A stretch of 64,000 bases of DNA from Tetracladium setigerum (taxonomy: Eukaryota > Ascomycota > Leotiomycetes > Helotiales): assembly GCA_031472005.1 (NCBI GenBank), contig PZJY01000012.1, forward strand, positions 744,001 to 808,000, written 5' to 3'. Made by a program: the position numbers and the translations under genes. Positions 47,730-59,952 of this stretch are shown here, in pieces. Within the stretch, counting starts at the first letter, position 1. Every line of letters begins with the position of its first letter. The notes under the pieces are model-generated. The model was not told the DNA's origin. It did no database searches and saw only the letters and a program-made list of their open reading frames with translations.

Positions 47730-48967
47730 TTTTGTATTAAAGTATTGGGTTGGTTGTGGAAAGTACATTGGTTGGTGTTGGTATTTGGACTGGTATACAC
47801 GATTGACATGAGCAATTAGATTAATGAGGCTGTGTCGTAATGGTATAAAACTTGCACTTTCCAACAGGTCTCGCTGAACCAATAACTCATTGTAGGTACT
47901 TGGACAATACATAAATCCATTCCGTCTGCACAAGCTATGCGTCAGTGCGTGCTATATCAGAGTTTTCAAAATTCGAGAATAAATGGAATTGTCACACCTG
48001 ACCCTCGGTGAGAATTGAGAGAACTAGGGAGCTCTTCCCTACCTAAGTAGGGTGCCGTTGTGAGGACAATATTTATACAATTCTTAGAGCGTTATCGGCG
48101 CGAGACAACAATACAGTCCACATACCTACAGGACACCCCCTCGATATCGCCCTTACAGCTTTCAAACTAAGGCAGTGCCTCAGTTTTTCCCTCGCTACTT
48201 AATTATTTTATATACTTTATACATGCGGTGGTCTACAAAAACTATAGAGTAACGATCCCATCCGACATACCATTGTCAACTTCAAAAGGAATGCAATCAA
48301 ACATTTGCGTCTTTATTCATTGATAGAATTCATATATTCAAATTGATATCTCGTATTATGTCTTCATCGCCTCTATTGATTTACCTAAAAGAAAACTACA
48401 CTTTCCTCTTGTGTTCGCTTCTACCCCTCTTCATCTCCTCTATCTAGAGACTTAGGTAAGTTATCTTTCCAAAAGTCATAGTGCTAACGACAACAACAAC
48501 AGCAGCAGCAACAGCAGCAACAACAAAACAGCTAGCTCAAAATCAATCTGATCTACGTAATCTGACGAAAAGAAAGGAGTATATAATGATGATGAAGGGA
48601 AGGAAAGCGATCTAAATATTTCCATGCCCCATGACCCATGACCCATAACACATGAGAGTGTACCGATGCGATGTAAATGCAGCGTATATTTCTGCTCTCT
48701 TTCCTGATCCCCAATTTGTTCCTCTCCTAACCTTTGAAGAAAGAGCCGAATCCAAATCAACACCCAACAACGCCCGTTGGGAGATATCAAGTTTCATACC
48801 GATCCCATCCCAGTCATAATCGTATCCCAAGTTACTTCGATCCCGCTCTTCCTTAAACAAAAAAAAGAAATGAGAAATGAGAAGAGAATTTCCCACTTCG
48901 ATACAGTACCCGCCCTGCAAAGCTTGTCTTTCACTTACTTGTCTCCCAAAATGTAAAAGACACTGTT
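47730..48967. other. intergenic, convergent 3' ends
   Basis: About 1.2 kb between convergent genes. AT-rich, with a CAA/CAG run at 48490-48527 and long A/T stretches. No gene is supported. Confidence 0.55.
48490..48527 (+). repeat. CAA/CAG trinucleotide run
   Basis: A mixed (ACA)n and (GCA)n run of about 12 units outside any supported gene, near the 3' end of the F-box gene. Confidence 0.85.
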
Positions 48968-51087
48968 TCACATCAATACACACCCACTACTCCTAGCTCG
49001 TCTCCTCCTCCCCATTCCACCCATCCCCATCCCGCCCTCTTCCTCATCTGCATGTAACATCTGTGCCTCCCTCGCTCGTCGCCTCCTCCTCCTTATACCC
49101 GCTCCATCTGCCCCCGCCTCCTCATTAGCGACCATATACTCCGCCCATTTCCTCTCCAATCTCCCCGCTGCAGGAAGGTCACCCTTCAACACCCTCTTGG
49201 TGTGTTCTTCTACCGTCATTTGCCATCCATAGAAACATTTCAAGCTGATGATTTCGGTGGGGTATGTAGCGGTCGGTGTAGCGAACGTAGGCTTCTTGAC
49301 TTCCGAATTACGCGAGAGCACTTCACGGATACCAGTCCAAGTCACATTCTGGCAATCAAACACCACCATTCTCAGACCAACGCGAGGACGAGAGCGAGAA
49401 TTCGTCGTCCTCGAAGCACGCGTGCGGACCATACTCGCAGCTTCGGCAAGGACGAGATCACTTATCTTGGTATTATCCATGTCGATACTTTGGAGCTCGG
49501 TACAGGCACGTAGCACGGGGAGCATACCGGTATCACCGATATTTTCACAATAACTGATTGAAAGATGTTGGAGGATGGGTGCACATGGGGCTTTGGCGAG
49601 ATTTTGGGTGAAGAGGGTATTGCTTAGTTCGGAGAGTTCTTCGAGGTCGAGGTGTGTCAGACGGGGGTGGAATCGAGAATCCCGCAGAGTGCGATGTCGG
49701 TCAGGGAGACGCAGCCATTGAGTTGAAAGCCTTCGAGGTCCGGGACAAAATTTGCGAGAGCCTTGACGCCATTGTTTGTCAGCCGAATACAGCGCGTGAG
49801 GTCTAGATGGCGAAGTTTGCGGGCGGGAACCATGGGTAGGTCGGTTAAGATATCGATTTCGGGATCATGGCCAGAAATCATGGTTTTGATGAATTCGTCC
49901 GTGATGTCTGCGCACCCACTTAGGACCAATCTCTCTAGGTTATTGGTCTCGAAGAGATCTTGGGCTAGCTCGACGTTGTTGAATCCTCTGACTTCGCCAG
50001 CTCGTAGGTCTTTGAGCTTTGTGCATCCGGAAACAACACTTCGGAGTCCACGCGCATCCATATGTGTACACCATGAGACATTGAACACTTCCAACGAAGG
50101 ACAAGACTGTGCAATGACCTTGCAGGTTCCATTCGTCACCGAGGTAAGTCCGGTAAGATTCAAACTTGCAAGCCTCTCGTTGCTCTTCAAGAGATTGTGT
50201 AAGGTTGATCTCTGGAAGTTCCTGCATCCTTCGAGGGTCGCATTTACAAGATTCCTGCAAGCCTTGACTACCACTTCTGCCCGTTTGTAATGCTCCACTT
50301 GAACGCAGCCTCGCAAATTTAGGTCCTTCACAAACGGTCCAGCGGCCACGATGATTTTCGCGAGCGACTCGGCTGGAATATCTTTATAGAACTCCGAAGC
50401 ATCAAAGCTCGTCCATAATTGGCCATCAAAACATGTTTTGTAGAAGCTACTGCAGACAATCGAAGCTCGAACCAATTCCTTTGGTTGGAGGTAGGCGAAT
50501 ATTGACAGTTTAACCTCGTGTGGCATCTCTCCCCAGAAATCCAGATTCCTTCGCTTCGGCTTGACCACTGCAAGTGGGAGAGAGAAATAGTCCTCCACGA
50601 GCTCTGGAATTGCCGAGTGGCCAGGATGTGCTGAAATCCCGTTCCTGGAATTTGGACGAATATCGATGGGTAAAGCACATGTTGGGGAGGATAGTGCCGT
50701 TGAAAAGGTACTTTTGCCAATTCTTCGGTTTGGCAGATTGTCCAAGAATGGCGTATTTCCAGGCGACCCAGGCGCAGAGGATGGAGCAGTAGAGTAAGTA
50801 CCTCCTGATGACTGGGAGGAGTATGAGTTGTCGTAGGTGCGTGGTGACCCTCCATTGCCGCTCAAGCTAACACAGGATAAAGAGCCTCTGGAGCTGTATG
50901 GATTGCTTACTGCCCTCCTACGGCCCATATTCGTAATTGATGGAGAGGAGGAGATTCGTTGCAGACCCTGTCTAAACTTCGTTCTGCCCTTATTTCGTGG
51001 TGGTTCGATAGGAATTGCATCGGAGTGTTCGACAGGTGTCGCTGAAGTTTCCACCTCCAGTATCACGTCTGGTATTGTGTTTGCCAT
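48968..51087 (-). CDS. F-box/LRR protein with C-terminal CaaX box (one base missing)
   Basis: An intronless gene of about 706 codons once one missing base is allowed for. The N-terminal 190 residues are Ser-rich and disordered. The F-box is DFWGEMPHEVKLSIFAYLQP followed by KELVRASIVCSSFYK (about residues 190-235). Ten or more AMN1/cysteine-type leucine-rich repeats follow (LASLNLTGLTSVTNGTCKVI, LVLSGCADITDEFIKTM, LDLTRCIRLTNNGVKALANF, LSISYCENIGDTGMLP). The reading frame breaks in a G5 run at 49663-49667 (minus-strand C5): a TGA appears right after ILDSTPV, while the next frame continues LTHLDLEELSEL. The basic tail RRRRRRAREA and RRRRARSSG ends CVLM, a CaaX motif with Met, predicting farnesylation. 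Likely role: membrane-linked SCF ubiquitin ligase substrate receptor. Confidence 0.85.
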
Positions 51088-54000
51088 GATTTCCGCGTTT
51101 GTGAATCGCGTGTACGACTTCGGTCGACTTGAGGAAGGTGTTTGTCGTTCTAGAAGATTGCCGTCAGGCGATGCGGGGTCGTCTGCTAGTTGTGGGGATG
51201 TTTTAGAAACGGCGAGTTAGGGATTTGTCGTCAAGGTATGAAGGAAGCTCGAAATGCTGAGTCTACGCCTGCGGACAATGAATAGAAGGATTCGTTTGCT
51301 CCTCGAGGAGACATGCAGGAGTCCGGGGTTTGCTGGCTGTAAAGTTGTCCTTTACCTTTAGTAGGTCTTTGCTGATCTGGATGCAGAGCTGAAGGGACGA
51401 GCGGGCAGTCCGAGGTCTGGAATGCTGTTTAAGTCAGGTTGTTGGCCATGGTAACAGAGGCACCCGAGGTGAGGTAGAAGATAAAAAGATATTATCTGAG
51501 ATTGTTGAAAGGAGAAAGATGCCCTTACAAAGTCGATCACCTGCTCGCCAGTTGTGGAAAGAGAGAGCGTGGTGTTGTCGTTGTCTTTCCTTATCGAGTC
51601 GTTATCGCTCCGGCGATCAGCTGGGAGTGGATGAGTGAGACTCCTTTATCACACGACAGACTCCTTCGACATACGCGATCAAGGGATGGTGTATCGGATG
51701 GCCCAGAACTGAATCCCAAAGATCTCGATACCTTCCTTTGTTAGCTTTGAGCGATATAGAAGAAGTCTATGGTATCCAAGGCCGCGGCACAGCCGTTTTG
51801 TCCATCCTGGCACCATCCATCTCCTTACAGGAATGAACTTCAGGGTCCAAAGCACGCGAGGGAACCACCATTCATCCCCATCCTTCGCATGGCCGAGTTG
51901 GAATAGGTAAGCTGATTCATCCCATACGCTCGGTTCCTTTGGGCTGCCACACTGATTTTTGACATGAATAGTGCACCAATCATGGAGACTGATCATCACG
52001 AAGTCGTTCGCTTTTGAAGGTAAAATGTACATTCAGTAGTGGGGTAAGTTACTGTATACTCCGTAAACGAACGGGTGTGGGCAGGTCTGCAATCGATAAC
52101 GGAGATCCTCCAACCGTGCACCTTGCACATTGACTTTATCCCGAGAATTCTGGCTTTCCTTTTCTAGCCAAAAAGAAACAACCGAGTTCGTACAATTATC
52201 CATCGAATAGCAGGGTTTTGTTGGGATGAAGCAGAAGCACTTCGGAAGTTCGTCGTCTAGATAGAATAGACGTCCGGAAGCACTGCTTCGAGAAATGAGA
52301 TTAAGGTACTCGGAGGGGTTGCCTTTCTCTTTATTACTGTAAAATCCGATTTGCCAAAATGCAGCAGGTGGCCTTTTGAATTCTACTTTGGGCAATTGTT
52401 GGATATTCCAGATTCCGACGGTCAATTATTGCGAGTCAGGATGGCTCGTTCTCAGGGGCTCATATTGCCTATAGCCAAGTGGTTGGTGAAAGTGATTTCC
52501 TGGATAGTCGTAAGATCTTGCGTTAAAGTAGACCAATAATTCTAACGAAATCTGAACAATAGAGGATAAATGCATCATTTCTGTCAAAGCGACGAGTGGA
52601 AACAAGCGAGGCGTTGTGGGGTAAGAACCCTCAAAGAAGGGATATGGAACGGTCCCAGCGAGCTAACAATTTTACCATGGCCTTTGCGTGCACCGAATAT
52701 TACAATCATCACTGAGGTGCTTTCCATTGTTGTTGTCAGGGGACTGAATTGAGTGCTTAGCTCTCCTAGAGAACGGCGATAGTAGTTCAAAGGCCATTAT
52801 TTACGCGGACGGAGTATTCTTCCAAGTTTATTTTCCCTTCTCTCTTGGAGTGGGGTGTCCTTTGTGTAATAATTTGATCGAATAATTCTCCAAATGTCCG
52901 CTCTCAAGCAATGCAAAACACGACAAGAGAGCCGGACAATAAGAAGGTGTAACAACCGAAATATCCGAGTTCTTTGGATCTCCTTGGGAGACAAAGTCGG
53001 TGTGTCTTGAGTCATTCCAGTAGCCCACGTGAGGTGAGTCTCTTTGTCGGTCAAAGGGCAAGACAAAACAACTTGGCTTGGCGTATATTGTATGTAAAAA
53101 GCATCATCTTTGTGGAACAAGAAGTCAAGGGAAGAAAGGATACTTACTATAATACTTGCCAACACTACTGAGGATTATTTTAAGAAAAGTGTGTGTGTCC
53201 TGTTGCTACTTGCAAGCATGTGAAAACAGTCAGCCTTCTCTCACTACTACTACCACTCAAGCAAAGGGTAGGAAGGAGAAGGAGGTACCGCTTAATTTGT
53301 CCATCCATCCATCCCAACTCCCAAAGCTACCCACCCTCGCCAAAGGCTCGCTTCCGGATGCTGCAGTACAACACTACTACACTCCACGGGGAATCTCCCA
53401 TTTGATCAAGAACAAACAGAAGCCTACCACCCAAAATCCCATGATCCAGGGCGTGGGCCACTTGACCGTGTTGTTGTGGTGTCACAAGCTCACGCGATGC
53501 GCAAGCGTGCAAGTATGCAACCATGAGAGCGAGATGATTGTTACCCAACATGAAATCTTAATAGCATCCTCCTTCAAGGGTCCCTCTGTTGTATATGGGA
53601 GAGAGAGGGTGTTTGGTATCAGCTGTCTGCCTCCACAGTTGACATGATAATACAACAAATAATGGGAATGTAGGTTGCCGGTTTAGAGGAGTTTGAAAGT
53701 GGGCTGGTGAAGCTTTGCACCTGTCTCGTGAGTCGTGAAGTTTGCAAAACCGGCTCGCTAGATTCCGCAGGGAAGAAAAGGGGATTCCACATGGGAGATG
53801 TCTGCAAGGAGAATTGTCCTTCCGTCACCACCAATTCTTAAAGGTACTGAGCAACGCGAATTCGTAATAAGTAGGGACCCCCAACAAAGTCATAGGGGGC
53901 TTGCAGGATAAGAGCCAAAGACTAGCTTGATTTGATGAGAAGACCCTTGATTTTCGCCGAATGAAAGTCCGGCTTTCCAACAAGAAGTCCAACATGAACA

Positions 54001-54883
54001 TGTACTCCTACTGTAGAAGTACAGTGCTTCTTCGCTTGGTATTCAACTTGGTATTTGAAAGGGTTGAGAGCGAGAGAGAGAGCACAACAATGAAGACTTT
54101 GAAGTTGAGAGGCCTCGTGGTGAAGTTGTCGTTGCCTGCTGTTCCTGTCCATTGAACATCTCCAAAAAATACAAATATCTCATCTCCTCCCATTATTCTT
54201 GATTAGCAATTAAAGATTTATTGTTTTGGTCAAAGATCAACAGACACTTTGACTTCCGTCGTGGTGAATTAATCTTTTCAACACCTACGTCTTGGCAAGC
54301 CCGCTGTTCCCTGTAGGAGTAGTGGAGGGGTTGCTGTCGACCGCCGCCCACTACTGTAAATCGGGGTCAGGAATCAAAATCCTTTCATCATCGAAAGCTT
54401 CCATTCCATTCATATCAAAGTCAAGTCTCTGCCAACTTAGACATTTGGTCTATTTACGACAAGCGAGAACTCACATGTGCAACCCTCCCTGTCCTCCACC
54501 CACCGCATAAACGCACAGCCATTCCTGTTGACCTCTTTCTTTCCTACCTTGCTCATTACTCCAACGCCAATTCTTGTCATTAAAACTCCCAAACACCGGG
54601 CCTCGTCGTCACTTAGCTCACGCCGTTGTGTCAACGACTTGTCCACCACATTTACCATCCCACCTGCTAGCTTCGCAGTCCTCCTCGTTCCCTTCCCTTA
54701 CTTGAGGACTAATTACATCACAAACCCGGCTAGAACCCCCTATAGGGCGAAAATCCAACATTCGTTCTGAAGGTTAGCCTTCGTCAAAACGAATCCGAGC
54801 TCTGCCACGCTTGATACACCACAGATTGGCCTTGTTTCGAGAACCAACCGCGATCCCTCGCGGGCTTTTACTTCAACTTAAGT
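51088..54883. other. long intergenic region with a possible degenerate ORF
   Basis: About 3.8 kb. The F-box gene's promoter and leader occupy the first few hundred bases. From 52425 to 51679 on the minus strand one frame stays open except for a single TGA at about 52034, and could be repaired by a 40-odd-nt GT-AG intron, but it has no ATG and no recognised domain. TACTCCGT words occur at 52052 (+) and, inverted, at about 52810. The rest shows only short frames. The last 100 bases lead into the PAS kinase gene. Confidence 0.35.
51679..52425 (-). pseudogene. possible gene remnant, unknown
   Basis: A frame of about 249 codons (52425 to 51679) is broken by one TGA. The segments PHPFVYGVYSNLPHY and NDFVMISLHDWCTIHVKNQC read across that stop, and an intron from the GTAACT donor would remove it in phase. 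Trp/Cys-rich, ordered-looking composition (DEWWFPRVLWTLKFIPVRRW) differs from random frames nearby. No ATG precedes it, since a TAA lies directly upstream, so a 5' exon or start is missing. The family is not recognised. It could be chance. Confidence 0.25.
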
Positions 54884-57800
54884 ATGCTGGAGCCAGACGG
54901 CACAACTCATCATGGTGAGTCTTGCTCTATCCAGTCGTCCCCCGCCAACTCTTTCACCAGCATTTATGGAATCTGCCACCATTACTGCATCGCATGAGAC
55001 GCCTGCAACGACCCTTCCCAACATTGCTCTCCTCGCACCATATGACTCAAGTGCTGGGCTGATTCCGAATATAAACACAGGCGCCGACATCCAACCAAGA
55101 CCGAAAGAACGAGGCCGAAGAAGTCCTTCGCCAGGCCACGGCGACATTCACTTGCCCAAAAACCGAAGCACCGGCAATCTCCTAGCACATGCACACCCAA
55201 CAGACAGATCTAGAGTTCGCTTTTCATTTGACGCAGGATTGGCGGCGGAGTTTGATGCAATGTCGAGGTCAGTCTTGGGAACCCCATTCGATATCTGGGG
55301 AGAGGAGCAGTGCGGTCGGGAGCTCTTGAACTTTTGTTCTTGTAAAGTCTACATGCATGGAATGGATCTGACTGTTCCTCCAGAAATCCTATAACGGAGC
55401 ATGAACACGGAATCGGTGCCTCTGGATTAAGACGAATTAGACAACAACCCCCAATGCGTGTACCAACTGTACCCTCTTCCGAAGCCTCCTCCCGGAATGC
55501 CTCGGCTGGCCCAAGATCTGGTTCCCTTACCCTCACATTATCCAATTCTCGTGTATCCTCCAGTGCTAATATCGCCTCTGGACCATCCTCTCCGAACCTG
55601 AATTTCACAGAAGATCTCACTCGCTTCCCATCGGAATCATTACATTCATTCTCATTCGCCCATCAGTCGGAAGAGTTCATGCACAATAGGCAGAATGTGC
55701 TGAAGAGATCAGTGGAGTTTATGTCACAGAAGTTGGGCTGGGGAGGTACAAATGCTGGAATAGCAAGTGCACAGGCACGAGTCAATGGAGATGCTGAAAT
55801 GCAAGGAATGCTAGAACTCTTAGCCAGAGCAAAGTTGGTCGGGGCAAATAATATTTCAGGCATAGGGCATTCATTCATGATTGGCCCTCTTACTGGCCCT
55901 GCGTCCGCTGAAGATTCCTCGAACGTATTTGACAGCAGCTTTGCTCCACGCTCTGCGAGCCCTGAAGACTTTTCCAAGCGCCAGGAATCGCTAAAAACAC
56001 AAAGAGGACTCGGCGACGAAATAGCTCCTGAAGATTCAGAACCAACCTTTGTGCCAGATGGAACATTGGTTTCTGAACCGGAGTCTGAGCCATCGTCAAG
56101 AACACCCACAAATGAAAGTCGGACAACCGCAAAGACTAGCCCACCAGGGACACGGAGACAAAGTCTGATAAGGACCTTGACTGATACTGGACCATTGCAT
56201 ATTCAGCATAGGTTGATGGATGCGCTTGCACAGCCATTCAACACAAGTGATACTCTACATCGAAGCTTGTCCCCTCCATTATCACAATCCAGCGGCCCAT
56301 CGACCTATGCTCTTTCAGGGCCTCACCCACTTGGTCAAGCTGTACATGGTCATTCTAGCCGATGGGCTCCGGCAGCCCAAGCAATTTTCACAACTCAGAG
56401 CACCGCACCTTATACCATTCTAGCAGCTAATGACTTGGCTTGTTTGGTGTTTGGAGTGACAAAAGCTGAGGTACGAAAGATGGGCATACTCGAGGTAGTG
56501 CAAGAAGAACGGAGATCCTGGTTAGAGGAAAAATTATCACAACCTGGGTTATTTACCGGGTCGGAGGCAGGAGCCAAATCACCTCGTCAGGCTGGCAGTC
56601 ACAGCCAACAAAGCAGCCCGACCTCTACAACATCCTTTTTCTTGGGCAAGGGTGGAGTGACAGCAGCTCTTCTTAGCAAACCGAATTCCCGGCAGCAAAA
56701 GCCAACTCGAAGAGCGCAAACGGACGACGGAGCTGGTTCAAGTCTTGTGGCACGGAAGAAAGCCGTCAAGGGTGGCCTATATCATCCTAGTAACAAGTCA
56801 AGAGGTGTTCTATTGTGTGGAGACGTTGTTCCCATCCAGAAACGAAACGGCGCTACCGGCTCGGCTAGTTTGTGGGTGAAGGAGAAACGGGGCGGCCTTA
56901 TCTGGGTTCTCGAGGAAATTCACGAGGATGTTGTAGTGTTAAGCTTCGATAACGATGCGAACGTCACCAAAATTGTGGGAGCGACGAGTCCGGTTTGGGG
57001 AGAGGACATCACCCGCGTGGGCATGGATATCGGAAAACTCATACCACGAATCCCCAGACAAGGTATGGATGGTAGGAGTGGACAGCTTGATTATGCCGAG
57101 GTCGCCAAACGGAGATACTTCACGGCTCGAAACTCAGGACGTGTAAACATTCCATGTGTGGTTGATCGAGTGCCCGCCTGCACAGACCTGCGAATATCAA
57201 GTTTTCCTCACATTGCTGGAATTATGGTTCTTCGGGCTTCGACACTAGAGATCACCAGCTCAAATTCAGTATTCTCTGCTGCGCTTTTCGGACAAGAAAA
57301 ACCTGACGGTCGCTGCATCACTGATCTCATTCCAAATTTTGACAGGATTTTGAAGATTCTGACCGAAGAAGACGGTGTCGCGCTAGTCGATGGTCTAGTC
57401 ATCCCCGAACATAGTTTCCGAAGAGCTAGGGCATTCCTAGCTCTTAGAGACGGACAAGCTGATGCTGCAGCCTACTTCTTGCGCCCTGATGGCCTTTCTG
57501 CAAAACACAGAGACGGAAGTGAGATAAAGATAGATGCTCAACTGAGAGTCGTCAAATCCGAACCAAATCAGCCAGCTTATGATGAGCATGTTATTGAAGA
57601 ACGTAGCGACGAAGAGGATGCTGGGATGAGCTCATCAAGATCTGAAACAAAATCCGAATCTTCATCTGAACTCGTCTATGCCTTATGGATCACTTACTCG
57701 CGGCACATCCATGCATCTAATAGCAGTTTGGGTGGCTCTTCACCTCTACTTTCAGGTCTTGCAACTCCACTGCACCAGCCGTCTCCTGGCCAGACTGAAA

Positions 57801-58850
57801 TGGCAACTCCAATCGACATGGACTCCGACGAACCAAAAAGGAGGCCTCCCATGCGTCGATACTTACTGCACAACTCAAAGCTGCCGCAAAGAAGACCGCT
57901 GCCAAGATTATTGGAAGGGAGTCAAGAACTCAGGAACCAGAAGCAATGCCACCACCAGAGCCTGTCGAGTCTGCCGAAAAGAAGACTATCAACGACTTCG
58001 TGATTCTTGAAGAAATGGGGCAGGGCGCATATGGCCAAGTCAAGCTCGCACGGTACAAGAAGAATGGAAATAGGAAGATGGTGCTGAAGTACGTAACTAA
58101 ACGCCGAATTCTCGTTGACACGTGGACTCGCGATCGACGACTTGGAACGGTTCCTCTTGAGATCCATGTACTTGATTACCTGCGACGCGACGGTCTCAAG
58201 CATCCCAACATTGTTGAGATGAATGATTTCTTCGAGGATGATGTCAACTACTATATCGAAATGATTCCTCATGGCCTACCTGGCATGGATCTCTTCGATT
58301 ACATCGAGCTTCGAGTCAATATGGAGGAGAATGAATGTCGAAGTATCTTCGTTCAAGTAGCCAAGGCGATCCACCACCTACACACGAAGGCTCTAGTCGT
58401 CCACCGTGACATCAAAGATGAGAATGTCGTCTTAGATGGCGAGGGTAACATCAAGCTCATCGACTTCGGCAGCGCTGCATACATCAAAAATGGACCCTTT
58501 GACGTTTTCGTGGGAACAATTGGTAAGTCATCTCTCCCAACTAATGACACTCGATCATGAGCTAACAAAACAAAGATTATGCTGCACCGGAAGTCCTGGC
58601 AGGCAAACCCTATCGTGGCAAAGAACAAGACGTCTGGGCCCTTGGTATTCTCCTCTACACCATCGTCTACAAAGAAAATCCATTCTACAGTATCGACGAA
58701 ATCATGGATCGAGATCTTCGAGTGCCGTACATCATGAGCGAGGATAGTATTGACCTGATCCGATCGATGTTGAATCGTGACGTCGAAGATCGAATCACTA
58801 TCGAGGGTGTGATGGATCATCCATGGTGTCAAGAGATCATCGATGATTGA
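54884..58850 (+). CDS. PAS-domain serine/threonine kinase, Psk1/Psk2 type (one base missing)
   Basis: Four exons (54884-54914, 54961-55267, 55384-58522, 58576-58850) give 1250 aa once one missing base is allowed for. A PAS domain lies near residues 445-490 (APYTILAANDLACLVFGVTK) and a second PAS-like region near 725 (GIMVLRASTLEITSSNSVFS). The kinase domain starts near 980: glycine loop MGQGAYGQVKLA, catalytic VVHRDIKDEN, DFG in LIDFGSAA, then YAAPEVLAGKPYRGKEQDVW. This is the PAS kinase layout. In yeast it senses metabolic state and phosphorylates Ugp1 and translation factors to set carbon partitioning. An A5 run at 57835-57839 shifts frame just before the linker KAAAKKTAAKIIGRESRTQE; A6 would restore it. 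The start was chosen because the exon 1 junction is in phase with the first conserved segment. Confidence 0.9.
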
Positions 58851-59914
58851 GTGCGTGAACCACGACATCTGCAAGGGAAGTCGAGCGGAAGTGGCGTGCG
58901 GAGGAGGTATTCGGATAGTCGAATAAGCACTCTATTTGCGATCTAAACGAACAAGTAAGCGAGCGTTGTTTACATGCAATTCTAAGATCAAGCGGAGAGA
59001 TAGCGAAGTTATCATAGGGACAATGTTTAAGGATCTTGCGGACTACATTAGATTTGAGAGAAGAATCGGAGTCCGAAATGGAGAGATGGAGAGAAAGAGT
59101 GGTAAAGATGGTTGATCTGTCTGGTTGTTCTAGCTACTAAGCAAGCATGTTTGCATTTAGAGGAGTTACACTTTTCTTGCCTTCTCTTACAGGTTTTTTT
59201 CTTCTTTTCTTGCCTTTTTTTTCTTTTTTGCTTCGTTATTTGTGTTAAGTCCCCTCAGTTAGGTACACCAGCAGTACCCTGGCGTTCAGTTGTTTTTGTT
59301 ATTTGGCATTTTTGTTGGGCATTTTTTGGGTGGGAAGGCAAAGCGGAGCTGAGTGGATCAGATGGGTTTTTGATCAAGAGGAAGAAGCAACACACGAAAT
59401 GGAAAGAAGTGAATTCGAGACGGAGATGATGAGATGCATGGATAGACGGATGGATGCACAGATGGAAGAGACGCACGGGAAGAATGAGGCGGGGGTGGGG
59501 ATGTACGTCTGGGAATAGGATGGGATGGAATGGAGGTACACGAAAGGAAAGGATAGGAAAGGTACACGAAATGGAAGGAATGGAAAGCACCAAAGACGGA
59601 ACGAGACGCGAAAGGCGAGGATGAGACACAATTTATTGATACCCCTTTAGGTAACTTTGTAGCAAGGAGAGCGAACAAACCAGCGAGAAGAGATTATATA
59701 TATAAATATATATATTTGCATGCATACATGTTGGCTATCCGTTGTTATGATCTATATGTATGTATGCAGTCTTTGATGTGTGTGGGGTGAGGGGGGTTTG
59801 TTATTTGCTTGTCTTGTGTCGTTCTCACAACTTGATCGTTGTCTTTGTTGTCCACGATGGGGGAGAAGGAAGTCACTTAAGTAGTATGCTGGTATGATGG
59901 ATGGTAAAAGAGGG

Positions 59915-59952
<38 letters not shown>

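Noticed and set aside
52047..52815. Inverted TACTCCGT words flanking about 760 bp, possible MITE or transposon ends
   Set aside because: Only 8 bases match, there is no clear target-site duplication and no transposase-like frame between them. A similar word at 36051 is unpaired.
59255..59678. Overlapping minus-strand frames of 100-124 codons
   Set aside because: Low-complexity His/Pro/Ser translations of a GGAATGG-like 3' region, without a start context or domain.
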